64,000 bases of DNA. Source: an uncultured Coriobacteriia bacterium. Lineage in GTDB: Bacteria; Actinomycetota; Coriobacteriia; Coriobacteriales; QAMH01. The notes beneath the pieces were generated by a model. The model was given only the letters and a program-made list of their open reading frames with translations. It did not search any database and was not told the origin of the DNA. This document shows, in pieces, positions 15,818 to 24,160 of the stretch. Position 1 is the stretch's first letter. Each line of letters begins with the position of its first letter. Location of the stretch: NCBI GenBank assembly GCA_959608885.1, contig CAUHSG010000006.1, positions 30,363-94,362 on the forward strand, in the 5' to 3' direction. The position numbers were made by a program, and so were the translations under genes.

Positions 15818-17176
15818 TCACCAAATACCCTTTACCTCACCAGCAACGGTAATGGAGCCCGTTGCAAGGATAGGCTCGCTGATAAGCAGTTCATGAGCTT
15901 CGCGCACGCTTTGCGTCACCTCGGGATGCACGCCGCATTCGTTCTCGACGATTGTCGCGAGCTCATCTGCCGGAATGGCACGCGGAGAGGATGATGCCGT
16001 GATGACGATGCGATCGAACAGCGGGCAGAGCTCCCGAATAATGCCGCGCGCATCTTTGTCATCCAATACGCCAAGCAAGAGGGTGAGGCGGGGCGGGGCG
16101 GCGGGGGCTGATGCCGGGCGATTTCCGCACGAGCCGGGAGCGCCTGTGGCGTTCCCACGCGAGCTCAGGACCATAAGCCCGGCATCAGCCCCCGCCGCCC
16201 CGCCGTCGCCAATCGAATGAGAATGTGTCTGGGAATCAGGCCCTTTGGCACATTCGAAGAGGCGTTGTAGCTCTCCCGCGAGCACGTGAGCTGACTGCGG
16301 GTTATGCGCGGCGTCGACGATGACGAGCGGATTGCGACACAAGACCTCAAAGCGCCCGGGAATGACGAGCCCATTGAGTGCCGCCCGTACGCTTGCCATC
16401 GATGGCGCATGCCCGAGCGCCGCGGTGACAGCCGTCAATGCCGTCGCGAGGTTTGAGCGCTGATAGACGGGCATGTATGCAAGCTCATTGTCGAATGGAG
16501 TGACGATTTCGGGATCAACGCTCTCGTACGATGCATGGACCTGTTGCGCCTGCTGCTCGAAGACCTCACGCGCTGGAAGATCATGCGCGAATATCGCATG
16601 GCATCCCGGCTTGATGATGGCCGCTTTCTCGCCCGCAATCTCCTCGATCGTATCACCGAGGATCGCAGTGTGCTCAAGCGCCACTCCCGTGATGACAGCG
16701 ACTTGCGGATTCACAACGCTTGTCGCGTCCCAACGTCCGCCCAGGCCACATTCGAGAACGGCCCAGTCGGCACCCTCTTGCGCAAACAACCACAACGCTG
16801 CCGCCGTGAGCAATTCGAATTCCGTTGCCTGCACGCCCGCGCGCGCAGCTGCGCCGAGCGCCGCCTCGATGCCCCGCGCAAAGGTCTCGTCGTCCACGAC
16901 CGCGCCATCGATCTCGATGCGCTCGGGATACTTGACCAGGTGCGGGGACACGTATAGTCCGACGCGCAGCCTCTGGGCATGCAAAAGGGCCGCAATCATG
17001 CGCGTCGTCGAGGACTTGCCGTTGGTGCCAGCCACCTGCACACAGCGGTAGCGTTTCTGAGGGTCGCCCATCGCCACGCACATCGCCCGAATCGGCTCAA
17101 GCGAAGGATCCATCCCGAACTTGAGCGCATCTTCGAGCGCGGCAACGGCAACATCGTATGTCATGGATTGCGTCAT
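15818..17176 (-). CDS. folC: Folylpolyglutamate synthase/dihydrofolate synthase with palindromic insertion
   Basis: 452 residues from the ATG at 17176 (start uncertain: no clear Shine-Dalgarno, and ATG 17164 is also possible). It adds glutamate to folates. The ATP-binding loop VAGTNGKSSTTRM, ALGHAPSM and the VDAAHNPQSA motif are intact. Between LQRLFECAKG and RLTLLLGVLDDKD, where family members run on directly, there are about 50 extra residues rich in A, G, P and S. They are encoded by a 113-bp palindrome (16092-16204), and the frame stays open through it. The insertion lies in a surface loop before the C-terminal domain core, so activity may survive. Confidence 0.92.
   Translation of the reverse strand: MTQSMTYDVAVAALEDALKFGMDPSLEPIRAMCVAMGDPQKRYRCVQVAGTNGKSSTTRMIAALLHAQRLRVGLYVSPHLVKYPERIEIDGAVVDDETFARGIEAALGAAARAGVQATEFELLTAAALWLFAQEGADWAVLECGLGGRWDATSVVNPQVAVITGVALEHTAILGDTIEEIAGEKAAIIKPGCHAIFAHDLPAREVFEQQAQQVHASYESVDPEIVTPFDNELAYMPVYQRSNLATALTAVTAALGHAPSMASVRAALNGLVIPGRFEVLCRNPLVIVDAAHNPQSAHVLAGELQRLFECAKGPDSQTHSHSIGDGGAAGADAGLMVLSSRGNATGAPGSCGNRPASAPAAPPRLTLLLGVLDDKDARGIIRELCPLFDRIVITASSSPRAIPADELATIVENECGVHPEVTQSVREAHELLISEPILATGSITVAGEVKGIW
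16092..16204. repeat. Palindromic element C inserted within folC
   Basis: Arms 16092-16119 and 16177-16204 are perfect 28-bp inverted repeats. The 57-bp core (16120-16176) contains its own hairpin, GGGAGCGCC (16136-16144) with GGCGTTCCC (16148-16156). The arms are almost pure G/C, unlike the surrounding folC sequence. The coding strand reads LSSRGNATGAPGSCGNRP across the core. The architecture resembles elements A and B, but the core is not clearly the same family. Confidence 0.9.
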
Positions 17177-17220
17177 GGCCGTTATTCTACATCGATACGA
17201 GTCCTTAGACTGCAGAAGAA

Positions 17221-17420
17221 AAATGCCGCTGATTGCCAATGTCAGACATCTCGAACAGATTTGCGGCAAACACGATGTGGTCTTGCGAGGACTGTCTGAG
17301 CGTGCGATTTGTGCGCGCGAGTTTCCCTAAAGGGACTAGCCTCGTGTCGCCGCACACGGCATCGCGTATGGCGCAAATCGGGCGCGAGAGCCAGCCTGAC
17401 ATCGGCAATCAGCGGCATTT
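17221..17420 (+). repeat. Long palindromic element B (folC-htpG divergent spacer)
   Basis: Outer arms 17221-17245 and 17396-17420 are inverted repeats matching at 24 of 25. Pairing continues inward through GATTTGCG (17258-17265) and CGCAAATC (17382-17389). The core (17283-17359) aligns without gaps to the core of element A and differs mainly in one 9-nt segment. Element B lies between divergent folC and htpG and must be in or upstream of the folC leader. Confidence 0.85.
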
Positions 17421-17475
17421 CTAACATCTGCTATACATCGACTTAGATATTCTAAACGAATGCGATTAGGTAACG

Positions 17476-17520
17476 TGTCAGTGACAGGGCGTGCATAATT
17501 TATGCCCTCTCTCCTACAAT
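17476..17520 (+). promoter_or_regulatory. htpG upstream region: two palindromes and a -10 box
   Basis: TGTCAGTGACA (17476-17486, perfect), GCATAATTTATGC (17493-17505, perfect) and a -10 candidate TACAAT (17515-17520) lie upstream of htpG. A CATAAT inside the second palindrome could be another -10. Neither CIRCE nor a HAIR (HspR) site is present, so any heat-shock control would use another factor. Confidence 0.45.
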
Positions 17521-17563
17521 CGCTGTTTGTACATATGCAATGCACGCGAAAGGACATATACCC

Positions 17564-19474
17564 ATGCGTAAATTCAAGACAGAGAGCAAGAAGCTGCTCG
17601 ACTTGATGATTAACTCCATCTACACCAACCGCGAGATCTTCCTGCGCGAGCTCATCTCCAATGCATCGGACTCCCTCGACAAACTCTACCTCAGCTCGCT
17701 CGAGAACAAGGACAGCTCCGTCATGCGCAGCGACCTGCACATCAAGATCGCCATCGATAAGGACGCCCGCACGCTCACCATCAGCGATGACGGCATCGGC
17801 ATGACCAAGGACGAGCTCGACAAGAACCTCGGCACCATCGCCCATTCCGGTTCGCTCGAGTTCAAGAGCTCGGACGCAGAGAATCTCGAAGAAGTCGACA
17901 TCATCGGCCAGTTTGGCGTCGGCTTCTACTCCTCCTTCATGGTCGCCGACAAGGTCACGGTCATCTCGAAGGCCTATGGCAGCGACGAGGCGTTTAAGTG
18001 GGAAAGCGACGGCGTCGAGGGCTATAACATCAGCGAGGCCACGCGCGATGGACGCGGTACCGACATCATCCTGCATCTGCGCGAAAACACCGATGAGGTC
18101 AACTACAACGAGTACCTCTCCCAGACGCTCATCAAGCACCTGATCAAGCGTTATAGCGACTACATCCGCTACCCCATTCTCATGGACATGGAGAAGACCC
18201 GCACGCTTCCCAAGCCCGAAGATGCCGGCGATGATTACGTGCCCGCAACCGAGACCTATGTCGAGGAGGAAATCCTCAACTCGATGATTCCCATCTGGAC
18301 CAAAAAGAAGTCCGAGGTCTCCGACGAGGAGTACGCTGATTTTTACCAAGCTCAGTTCCACACGGCCGACACCCCGCTGCGCACCATCTCCATGCACGCC
18401 GAGGGCAGCCTGAACTACGACGCGTTGCTGTTCATCCCCACCGATGCGCCCATCAACCTCTACGCCAAGGACTACCAGCGTGGTCTGGCGCTCTACAGCA
18501 ACAACGTCATGATCATGGAGCATTGCGAAGACTTGCTGCCGGATTGCTTCGGCTTCGTGCGTGGCGTCGTCGACAGCCCTGACCTCAACCTCAACATCTC
18601 GCGCGAGACGCTCCAGCAAGACCGTCAGCTCATCGCCATCGAGCGTCGCATCGAGAAGAAGATCAAGCAGGAGCTCGAGAAGCTCTGCAAGGATGACCGC
18701 GAGGCCTATGTCGACTTCTTCGGCAAGTTCGGCCATGTGCTCAAGTACGACATCTACTCGACCTATGGCGCGCGCAAGGACCTGCTGCAGGACCTGCTGC
18801 TCTTCCACTCCGCCAAGGAGGACAAGCCTATCACGCTGGCCGAGTACGTCGCCGGCATGCAAGAGGGCCAGGAAAGCATCTTCTTCGCCTCCGGTGACAC
18901 CGTCGCACGTCTGGCCCAGAGCCCGAGCGTCACGTCGGTCGTCTCGCGCGGCTATGACGTCCTGCTCTGCGGCGACAATGTCGACGAGTTCTGTCTGCTC
19001 TCCATCGGCAGCTATGACGACAAGGAAATGCGCAATGTCGCCAGCGGCGAGGACCTTGGTCTTGAGACCGAGGAGGAGAAGGAGGAGGTCGCCAAGAAGC
19101 GCGAGGAGAACAGCTCGCTGTTCGAGGCCATGACCGAGGCGCTTCCCGACGATATCACCAACGTCACCGCGACCACGCGTCTGAACGATGCCGCCTGCTG
19201 CATCGTGGCCGATGGCCCCGTGAGCCTGGGTATGGAGAAGTACTTCGCCACCATTCCGGCCGCCGCAGGCGAGCGCCCCGAGGCAAAGCATGTCCTCGAG
19301 CTCAACACCGAGCATCCCGTCTTCGCGACGTTGCAGGCCGCGCAGGAGGCCGGCGATGCCGAGAAGGTCGCCCAGTACGCAAACCTGCTCTACAACCAGG
19401 CGCGTCTGGCCGAGGGACTCGAGATTGCCGATTCGGCAGCATTCAACGAGGCGATTTGCGCACTCATGAAGTAG
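17564..19474 (+). CDS. htpG: Chaperone HtpG (Hsp90)
   Basis: 636 residues, a full-length bacterial Hsp90. N-terminal GHKL ATPase motifs are NREIFLRELISNASDSLDKL (Mg-binding E and N), DDGIGM (DxGxG) and GQFGVGFYSSFMVADKV. The middle domain carries NISRETLQQDR with the catalytic-loop arginine. The C-terminal dimerisation domain is present, with a charged run EEEKEEVAKKREEN before it. The ATG at 17564 follows AAAGGAC; an earlier in-frame ATG at 17540 lacks a site. The gene is monocistronic. Confidence 0.96.
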   Translation: MRKFKTESKKLLDLMINSIYTNREIFLRELISNASDSLDKLYLSSLENKDSSVMRSDLHIKIAIDKDARTLTISDDGIGMTKDELDKNLGTIAHSGSLEFKSSDAENLEEVDIIGQFGVGFYSSFMVADKVTVISKAYGSDEAFKWESDGVEGYNISEATRDGRGTDIILHLRENTDEVNYNEYLSQTLIKHLIKRYSDYIRYPILMDMEKTRTLPKPEDAGDDYVPATETYVEEEILNSMIPIWTKKKSEVSDEEYADFYQAQFHTADTPLRTISMHAEGSLNYDALLFIPTDAPINLYAKDYQRGLALYSNNVMIMEHCEDLLPDCFGFVRGVVDSPDLNLNISRETLQQDRQLIAIERRIEKKIKQELEKLCKDDREAYVDFFGKFGHVLKYDIYSTYGARKDLLQDLLLFHSAKEDKPITLAEYVAGMQEGQESIFFASGDTVARLAQSPSVTSVVSRGYDVLLCGDNVDEFCLLSIGSYDDKEMRNVASGEDLGLETEEEKEEVAKKREENSSLFEAMTEALPDDITNVTATTRLNDAACCIVADGPVSLGMEKYFATIPAAAGERPEAKHVLELNTEHPVFATLQAAQEAGDAEKVAQYANLLYNQARLAEGLEIADSAAFNEAICALMK

Positions 19475-19506
19475 CCGTCAATCCTCAATGTGTTTTTTCG
19501 ATTATG

Positions 19507-19538
19507 GGCAGTGCATTATATAGTGCGCTGCCTATAAT
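19507..19538 (+). promoter_or_regulatory. Hairpin and promoter before the metallo-hydrolase gene
   Basis: GGCAGTGCA (19507-19515) pairs with TGCGCTGCC (19524-19532) with one mismatch. A perfect -10 TATAAT (19533-19538) follows at once, 38 bp before the start of the next gene. The hairpin may end htpG or act as an operator. Confidence 0.55.
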
Positions 19539-19576
19539 CTTATATGGATATAAAAATGCGAGCGAGGAGGTTCATC

Positions 19577-20197
19577 ATGGCTACGATGCTATTCCAGGGG
19601 CATGGCTCCTACAGATTCACGCTCGACGACAATACGGTCATCTACGTCGATCCGTATTTCGGAAAGGAGTACGAGCTTGAGGCCGACCTCATCCTGGTCA
19701 CCCACGACCACTTCGACCATGACGCTGTCGACAAGATGCCTCATGCGTCTGGCTGCACGGTCATTCGCGCGAAGGACCTGCATCCCACGAGCGACGAGTA
19801 TCTCTCCACGGAATCTCACGGCGTGAAGATCCAGACAGTGCAGGCCTATAACGATCACCATCCGTCCGATGAGTGCGTTGGCTACGTGCTCGATCTCGAC
19901 GGCAAGAGCTTCTACGCCGCCGGCGACACGAGCATGACAGAGGACATGAAGAGCGGCAAGCTGGCCGCCATGGAGCTCGACTATGCGGCGTTTCCCTGCG
20001 ATGGGGTGTACAACATGGATGCGAACGAGGCGTCCGAATGCGCCAAGCTCGTTGCAGCCAAGCACAGCATCCCCATCCACGAGCTGCCCATCGACTCGCC
20101 TACGGACACGCCCCAGGAATTCGATGCCGACAAGGTCGAGAATTTCGAGGCGACCGGACGCATCATCCTCGTCCCCGGGGCCGAGCTGCATCTGTAA
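19577..20197 (+). CDS. Metallo-beta-lactamase-fold hydrolase (UlaG/UPF0173-like)
   Basis: 206 residues. The metal-binding signature THDHFDHDA and the later histidine/aspartate positions (AYNDHHPSD, AGDTSMTEDM) mark a small MBL-fold hydrolase of the UPF0173/UlaG group. These often act on cyclic phosphates or lactones, but the substrate is unknown. The ATG at 19577 follows GAGGAGG at ideal spacing. An upstream in-frame ATG at 19544 has none. Confidence 0.85.
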   Translation: MATMLFQGHGSYRFTLDDNTVIYVDPYFGKEYELEADLILVTHDHFDHDAVDKMPHASGCTVIRAKDLHPTSDEYLSTESHGVKIQTVQAYNDHHPSDECVGYVLDLDGKSFYAAGDTSMTEDMKSGKLAAMELDYAAFPCDGVYNMDANEASECAKLVAAKHSIPIHELPIDSPTDTPQEFDADKVENFEATGRIILVPGAELHL

Positions 20198-20203
20198 AAA
20201 CAA

Positions 20204-20230
20204 GGCAGGGCGCACCTAGTACGCCCTGCC
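20204..20230 (+). terminator. Hairpin after the metallo-hydrolase gene
   Basis: GGCAGGGCG (20204-20212) pairs perfectly with CGCCCTGCC (20222-20230). No T-run follows. It lies 7 bp past the stop and faces the convergent uspA. Confidence 0.6.
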
Positions 20231-20279
20231 TGTGATACGAGATTTCTCAACTTCCCTACGCTCCGGAGTGGAGAAGTGC

Positions 20280-20693
20280 CTACTTCACCACCAGTACCGG
20301 ACACTTGGCATGGGTGAGCACCTTGTGGCTCACGCTGCCAAGCGCAAACTCGCGCAAGGCGCCTAGGCCGCGACTACCTATTACGAGCAAGTCGGCGCCC
20401 GACTCCTCCGCATAGCGGATGATCTCGTCGGCGGGGCGACCATGCAGCAAGACAATCTCGTGACTGATCCCCGCATCTGCCAGAATGTCCGAAGCGTCCT
20501 TGAGGATTTCGCGTTGTGCTTCACCATGTGCCTCGATGGGATCATAGACCATATCCGAGTACACGTCGATGGCGATGACCGAGACGAGCTCGACCTTGAC
20601 ACCTCCGAGCAGGGAGGCGATATCCGCCGCTTGGCGCGTTGCCCTCAGCGAGTTATCCGATCCATCTGCTGCAATGAGAATGCTCTTGTACAT
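20280..20693 (-). CDS. Universal stress protein, UspA family
   Basis: 137 residues. The ATP-binding Usp fold starts SILIAADGSDNSLRA and ends with the nucleotide motif GSRGLGALREFALGSVSHKV (G-2x-G-9x-G-S). It probably binds ATP and is made under growth arrest or stress. The start is taken as ATG 20693, which has AGGG upstream at 9 nt. The ATG at 20702 is too close to that site. It is 12 bp downstream of the FKBP gene and likely cotranscribed. Confidence 0.9.
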   Translation of the reverse strand: MYKSILIAADGSDNSLRATRQAADIASLLGGVKVELVSVIAIDVYSDMVYDPIEAHGEAQREILKDASDILADAGISHEIVLLHGRPADEIIRYAEESGADLLVIGSRGLGALREFALGSVSHKVLTHAKCPVLVVK

Positions 20694-20704
20694 GCCATGC
20701 ATCC

Positions 20705-21193
20705 CTACATGATGAGGTCAAGCGGATCCTTGGGAATCTCCCTCTTGGGAGCATTGGGATCATCGGCCGTAGATTCGTCGACCTTGACGATCTCGACATC
20801 GAAGGTGAGATCCTTGCCTGCCAGCGGGTGGTTGTAATCGAGCGTCACGGTCTCGGGGGTGATGTTCTTGACCGTAACGGGGATCTTCTCCTCGTCCTCG
20901 GTAATCATCCAGATGATCTTGCCGATCTCGAGGCCCTTCATGTTGGGCATGACCTCCATCGGGATTTCCTCGGTATGCTCGTCGAGGTACTCGCCGAACG
21001 CCTCCCAGTCCTTGATGGTGAAGGTCTTCTTCTCACCCTCGGCCATCTCGCGCACTTCACGCTCGAAGCCATCGAGCACCATGTCGTGACCAACCTGGAA
21101 CACGAGGGGATTCTCGGCGGTCATCTTGTCGTAGACGGAGCCATCTGGCAGACGACCCTCGAAGGTCAGAGTTACGGTTGTTCCATCGAGCAT
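20705..21193 (-). CDS. FKBP-type peptidyl-prolyl isomerase (SlyD-like)
   Basis: 162 residues. It opens with TVTLTFEGRLPDGSVYDKM and FQVGHDMVLDGFEREVREMAEGEKKTF, then an inserted IF-type chaperone flap (about residues 65-125), then DYNHPLAGKDLTFDVEIVKV, the family-defining end of the FKBP barrel. It helps folding of proline-containing chains. The histidine-rich metal tail of E. coli SlyD is absent. The start ATG 21193 has GAGAGGA upstream. Promoters would lie in the divergent 21194-21339 spacer. Confidence 0.93.
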   Translation of the reverse strand: MLDGTTVTLTFEGRLPDGSVYDKMTAENPLVFQVGHDMVLDGFEREVREMAEGEKKTFTIKDWEAFGEYLDEHTEEIPMEVMPNMKGLEIGKIIWMITEDEEKIPVTVKNITPETVTLDYNHPLAGKDLTFDVEIVKVDESTADDPNAPKREIPKDPLDLIM

Positions 21194-21299
21194 GACGATA
21201 GTCCTCTCATCCAAGTGCGCATGACACGCTGTTTTCCACGCAAAAAATGCGTCCTCATGACAGTACCTCATGCGGGGAATTCTGCAAGGGTATCTGGGC

Positions 21300-21305
21300 T
21301 ATAAT
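21300..21305 (+). promoter_or_regulatory. -10 box for the gene at 21340
   Basis: A perfect TATAAT lies 34 bp before the GTG start. The -35 region is poor. Confidence 0.55.
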
Positions 21306-21339
21306 TGCCAAAGCGTAACCGCAAATCAAAGGGGATTTC

Positions 21340-22068
21340 GTGGCTCAGAAGTTTAATAAGATCTACATCCAGCAAGACGCCATCGCCAAGCACGAGGACT
21401 TTGACACCTGGTACGAGGATGGAGATGTCTTCCTCCAGTTCAAGAGCAAAGAGGGCTGGAAGCGGGAGAAGGACAAGGTGCAGATCATGGGCCGCATGGG
21501 CGGCCAGGTCGGCCTCATCAAACCCGACAACAACGTCCTCAACTACTATATCCGCTATGAGCGCTGGGAATACATCCTGCATACCTACGTCATCGAGCAT
21601 CACTACTATATCGAAGGCATGGTGTGGGACCTCTACGGCTGCGCCCACAAGCCACCGTGCGTCTTTTCCGAAGAGACACTCACGAGCTTCGAGCGCAAGG
21701 CCGTGCACATCAAGCTCGTCAACTTCAAGGACAAGGGCATGTGCTACGAGATTCATGCCCACGAGCTCGAGAAGCTGCGCATTGCCGTGGCGGCATTCGT
21801 CGCCATCCTCATCAAGGAGGAGTGGAAGGGCCTGAGCGAAGGCAACGATTACTCGCCTCCCGGTCTCCTCAACAACCTCAAGAGCCGCATCTTCGAGAAC
21901 AAGGGCTTCACCTACGAGGAGGTCCAGGAGCTCATCGAGGCCGACTCTCCCTACATGCGCATCATCAGGCCGGAGGGTCGTCCTGTCGACCACAAGGACT
22001 CGAAGCTCAAGAAAGACAAGCGCGGCCACGTCCTGGAAAAGCGTAAGAGCGATTCGGCGAAGAAGTAA
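21340..22068 (+). CDS. Conserved-looking protein of unknown function
   Basis: 242 residues with a GTG start preceded by AAAGGGG. No signal peptide or membrane helix is seen. It is rich in aromatic and charged residues. The middle (about 50-160) reads as alternating short strands with the pattern GRMGGQVGLI, WEYILHTYVIEHHYYIEG and CYEIHAHELEKLRIAVAAFVAI. That layout is faintly like the LURP-one/Tubby barrel with its closing helix, but I would not assign it on this. The tail (from about 205) is strongly basic (SKLKKDKRG, EKRKSDSAKK), which could bind nucleic acid or acidic lipids. It stands alone between its own promoter and terminator. Confidence 0.75.
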   Translation: MAQKFNKIYIQQDAIAKHEDFDTWYEDGDVFLQFKSKEGWKREKDKVQIMGRMGGQVGLIKPDNNVLNYYIRYERWEYILHTYVIEHHYYIEGMVWDLYGCAHKPPCVFSEETLTSFERKAVHIKLVNFKDKGMCYEIHAHELEKLRIAVAAFVAILIKEEWKGLSEGNDYSPPGLLNNLKSRIFENKGFTYEEVQELIEADSPYMRIIRPEGRPVDHKDSKLKKDKRGHVLEKRKSDSAKK

Positions 22069-22087
22069 GCACACCCGCGTAAAGCAA

Positions 22088-22141
22088 GGGAACGGTCCCG
22101 ATGCGTAGTTTTCAAGCGGCGCGTCGGGACCGTCCCCTTTT
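22088..22141 (+). terminator. Strong terminator of the gene at 21340
   Basis: An 18-bp stem (22088-22105 with 22120-22137, two G-U/mismatch positions) is followed by TTTT. This is a standard intrinsic terminator. The stem contains GGTCCCGA/TCGGGACC. Confidence 0.85.
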
Positions 22142-22190
22142 GAGACAGGTGGACAGGCCATTTGTCCCATCCCTTGTCATCAGGAAACAA

Positions 22191-22220
22191 GAAGACCCCC
22201 GACATTTGTCGGGGGTCTTC
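22191..22220 (-). terminator. Terminator of the MFS transporter gene
   Basis: A perfect GC-rich stem of 13-14 bp (22191-22204 with 22207-22220) has a very short loop and TTGTTTCC downstream on the minus strand. It lies 32 bp beyond the transporter stop. Between this and the previous terminator lies a GTCCC-type palindrome remnant (22143-22171). Confidence 0.85.
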
Positions 22221-22252
22221 CGTACTAGCAGGGCTAGCAAGAAGCGCAAAGC

Positions 22253-24025
22253 TTAGAGGATGTTGGCACCCTCGGCCTTTGCAGCCTTCTCCTTGCCAAG
22301 ACCCAGACCGCCAAATACGAAGAAGTAGATGAACGGCAGGAGCATGGCGACGAGCATGATGGGCAGAGCCATCGCGGTCTTGGAGAAGCCGGGGATGGCC
22401 AGCGGGCACACGATGCAGCCGATGAAGTTGATGACAACCACGGCGATCATGATCCAGAAGCGGCCATTGCCGTCCGTCTCGGACAGCGGATTCTCCTCGG
22501 AGAGCTTCTGCAGCTCGTCCATCGTCTTTCCGCCCGTGTTCTTCACGAAGAGCAGCGTGCAGAGGAGACCCAGGACGAACGGGATGAGCAGAACGAGCAC
22601 GACCATGGACCAGTTGTTGGACATAACGCCATTGACATCATGCTGGAACATGGCCAAGCCAGCGGCAGCACCCAGAACGATGGAGGAGCCGGAACCACCG
22701 AAGCGGGCGAACGCCTGGCACCAAGAGGTACCGGTGTTGCGCAGCGTGGTGGGATAGGACTCGGGCATCAGGGGCTGAACGGCCGTAATGGCGTAGTTCA
22801 GGCAGAAGCCGAAGAGAAGCATCAGGAAGATGCAGGGAACGAAGTTACCCGCAGCAGCGCCAGCGAGGGGTGCGCCATTCACGGGAGCCTCGCCCGGGAA
22901 CATCGGAACGAACACGGAGCAGGCGATGATCGCGACGATACAAGCGACCCAGCCAATCCACAGTGCGCGCTTACGACCGATGGCATCGGAGACGAAGCCA
23001 ACGCAGATGTTCGATGCGATAGCGGCAACGTTGTTCCAAGTCTGCAGGGTGACAGACTCGGCAGCGGTGAAGCCATTGCCCTGGAACCAGGTGGGAATCC
23101 AGGCGTTCATGCCATAGACGCAGAACTGGCCAACGAAGTAGGCGGACCAGATAGCGCAGGTGGCGACGATGAACTTGCTGGAGAACAGAACCGCAGGGCC
23201 AGACTTGGCAGGCTTGGGCGGAACGATCAGCAGGTTGGCATCGAAGTGAACGTCAACGTGACGCGTGGCCTTGACGATCTGCTCGAGGCGAGCGACGGCC
23301 TTGTCCTTCTGATCATGGTTGGCATACCAGTGCGGGGTCTCGTGCATCGCAAAGAGCAGGATGACGCCGTAGACAACCGGCAGGGCGCCGATCAGGTAGC
23401 AAACGCGCCAGTTCTGGACAGCGGTTGCGCCAGTTGCGAGCGTAATCTGACCATCGCAGAGGCCGGGGATGATGGGGTTCGGGTTCGAGCAGACAGGAGC
23501 TGCAACGAGACCAGCGATAACCCAGCCCATGACCATGAAGGCCATGCCGAACGTGACGAAGATGCCACGCTGCTTGGAAGGCATGCTCTCGGAGAACACG
23601 GTGGTTACAACCGGGATGCAGGAGCCAACGCCAAAGCCGGCGATGAGGCGGAACGCGCAGAAGAAGGCGTAATCCGGCGCAAAAGCCTGGGGAAGGGTGA
23701 ACAGACCATAGAAGATAACAGCGATCGTGAGCATCTTCTTACGGCCGATCATGTCGGAGAGGATACCTCCGACGGCACCACCGAGAACCATGCCGAGCAG
23801 GCCCCAAGTAGTCAGAGAACCGGTCAGGGCCGCGATGGGCTGACCAGCAGCAATCTGAGCTGCAAAGAACGTAGGTGCGACATAGGTGTTGGTGGAATTG
23901 ACGATCATGAAGTCGTAGCCGTCGAAAATCATGGCGAATGCCAAGAGGACGAACACGATCCATGTGTGGGCGGAAATACCCGCACGGTCAATGACTTCGG
24001 AAACAGTAAACTCTTTACCGTCCAT
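22253..24025 (-). CDS. MFS transporter, aromatic-acid/H+ symporter-like
   Basis: 590 residues with 12 predicted membrane helices. The first helix carries FDGYDFMIVNST, matching the DGYD motif of the AAHS (aromatic acid:proton symporter) branch of the major facilitator superfamily. The loop 2-3 signature GGILSDMIGRKKML and its second-half mirror GFVSDAIGRKRALW are both present. At 590 residues it is longer than the usual about 450. The extra length is mostly an about 60-residue loop between helices 3-6 and a longer C-terminal half. The substrate is unknown. ATG 24025 follows AAGGAGGG. Confidence 0.88.
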   Translation of the reverse strand: MDGKEFTVSEVIDRAGISAHTWIVFVLLAFAMIFDGYDFMIVNSTNTYVAPTFFAAQIAAGQPIAALTGSLTTWGLLGMVLGGAVGGILSDMIGRKKMLTIAVIFYGLFTLPQAFAPDYAFFCAFRLIAGFGVGSCIPVVTTVFSESMPSKQRGIFVTFGMAFMVMGWVIAGLVAAPVCSNPNPIIPGLCDGQITLATGATAVQNWRVCYLIGALPVVYGVILLFAMHETPHWYANHDQKDKAVARLEQIVKATRHVDVHFDANLLIVPPKPAKSGPAVLFSSKFIVATCAIWSAYFVGQFCVYGMNAWIPTWFQGNGFTAAESVTLQTWNNVAAIASNICVGFVSDAIGRKRALWIGWVACIVAIIACSVFVPMFPGEAPVNGAPLAGAAAGNFVPCIFLMLLFGFCLNYAITAVQPLMPESYPTTLRNTGTSWCQAFARFGGSGSSIVLGAAAGLAMFQHDVNGVMSNNWSMVVLVLLIPFVLGLLCTLLFVKNTGGKTMDELQKLSEENPLSETDGNGRFWIMIAVVVINFIGCIVCPLAIPGFSKTAMALPIMLVAMLLPFIYFFVFGGLGLGKEKAAKAEGANIL

Positions 24026-24070
24026 CAGTCCCTCCTTAAACAAATCTTCTCTATCAAGAGAAATGAATAT

Positions 24071-24095
24071 TTGGGAAAGCCCCCAGCTTTCCCAA
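24071..24095 (-). terminator. Hairpin between the small cysteine protein and the transporter
   Basis: TTGGGAAAGC (24071-24080) pairs perfectly with GCTTTCCCAA (24086-24095). It lies 65 bp past the stop of the gene at 24161 and 46 bp before the transporter start, so it could terminate the former or attenuate the latter. A second small hairpin (TTCTC/GAGAA, 24047-24062) lies closer to the transporter. Confidence 0.55.
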
Positions 24096-24160
24096 CAGCG
24101 AGAAGGCAAATCTCAATCAGCTGGAATCAGGACCCCAGAAAACCCGATTCGAACCGATCG

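Noticed and set aside
13349..19315. Long open frames antisense to thrS (13349-15319) and htpG (17336-19315)
   Set aside because: Same mirror effect; the sense genes are complete and conserved.
24128..24160. tRNA-like T-arm (GGTTCGAATCGGG on the minus strand)
   Set aside because: No matching acceptor, D or anticodon arms upstream; the upstream sequence is the end of the small cysteine-protein gene.
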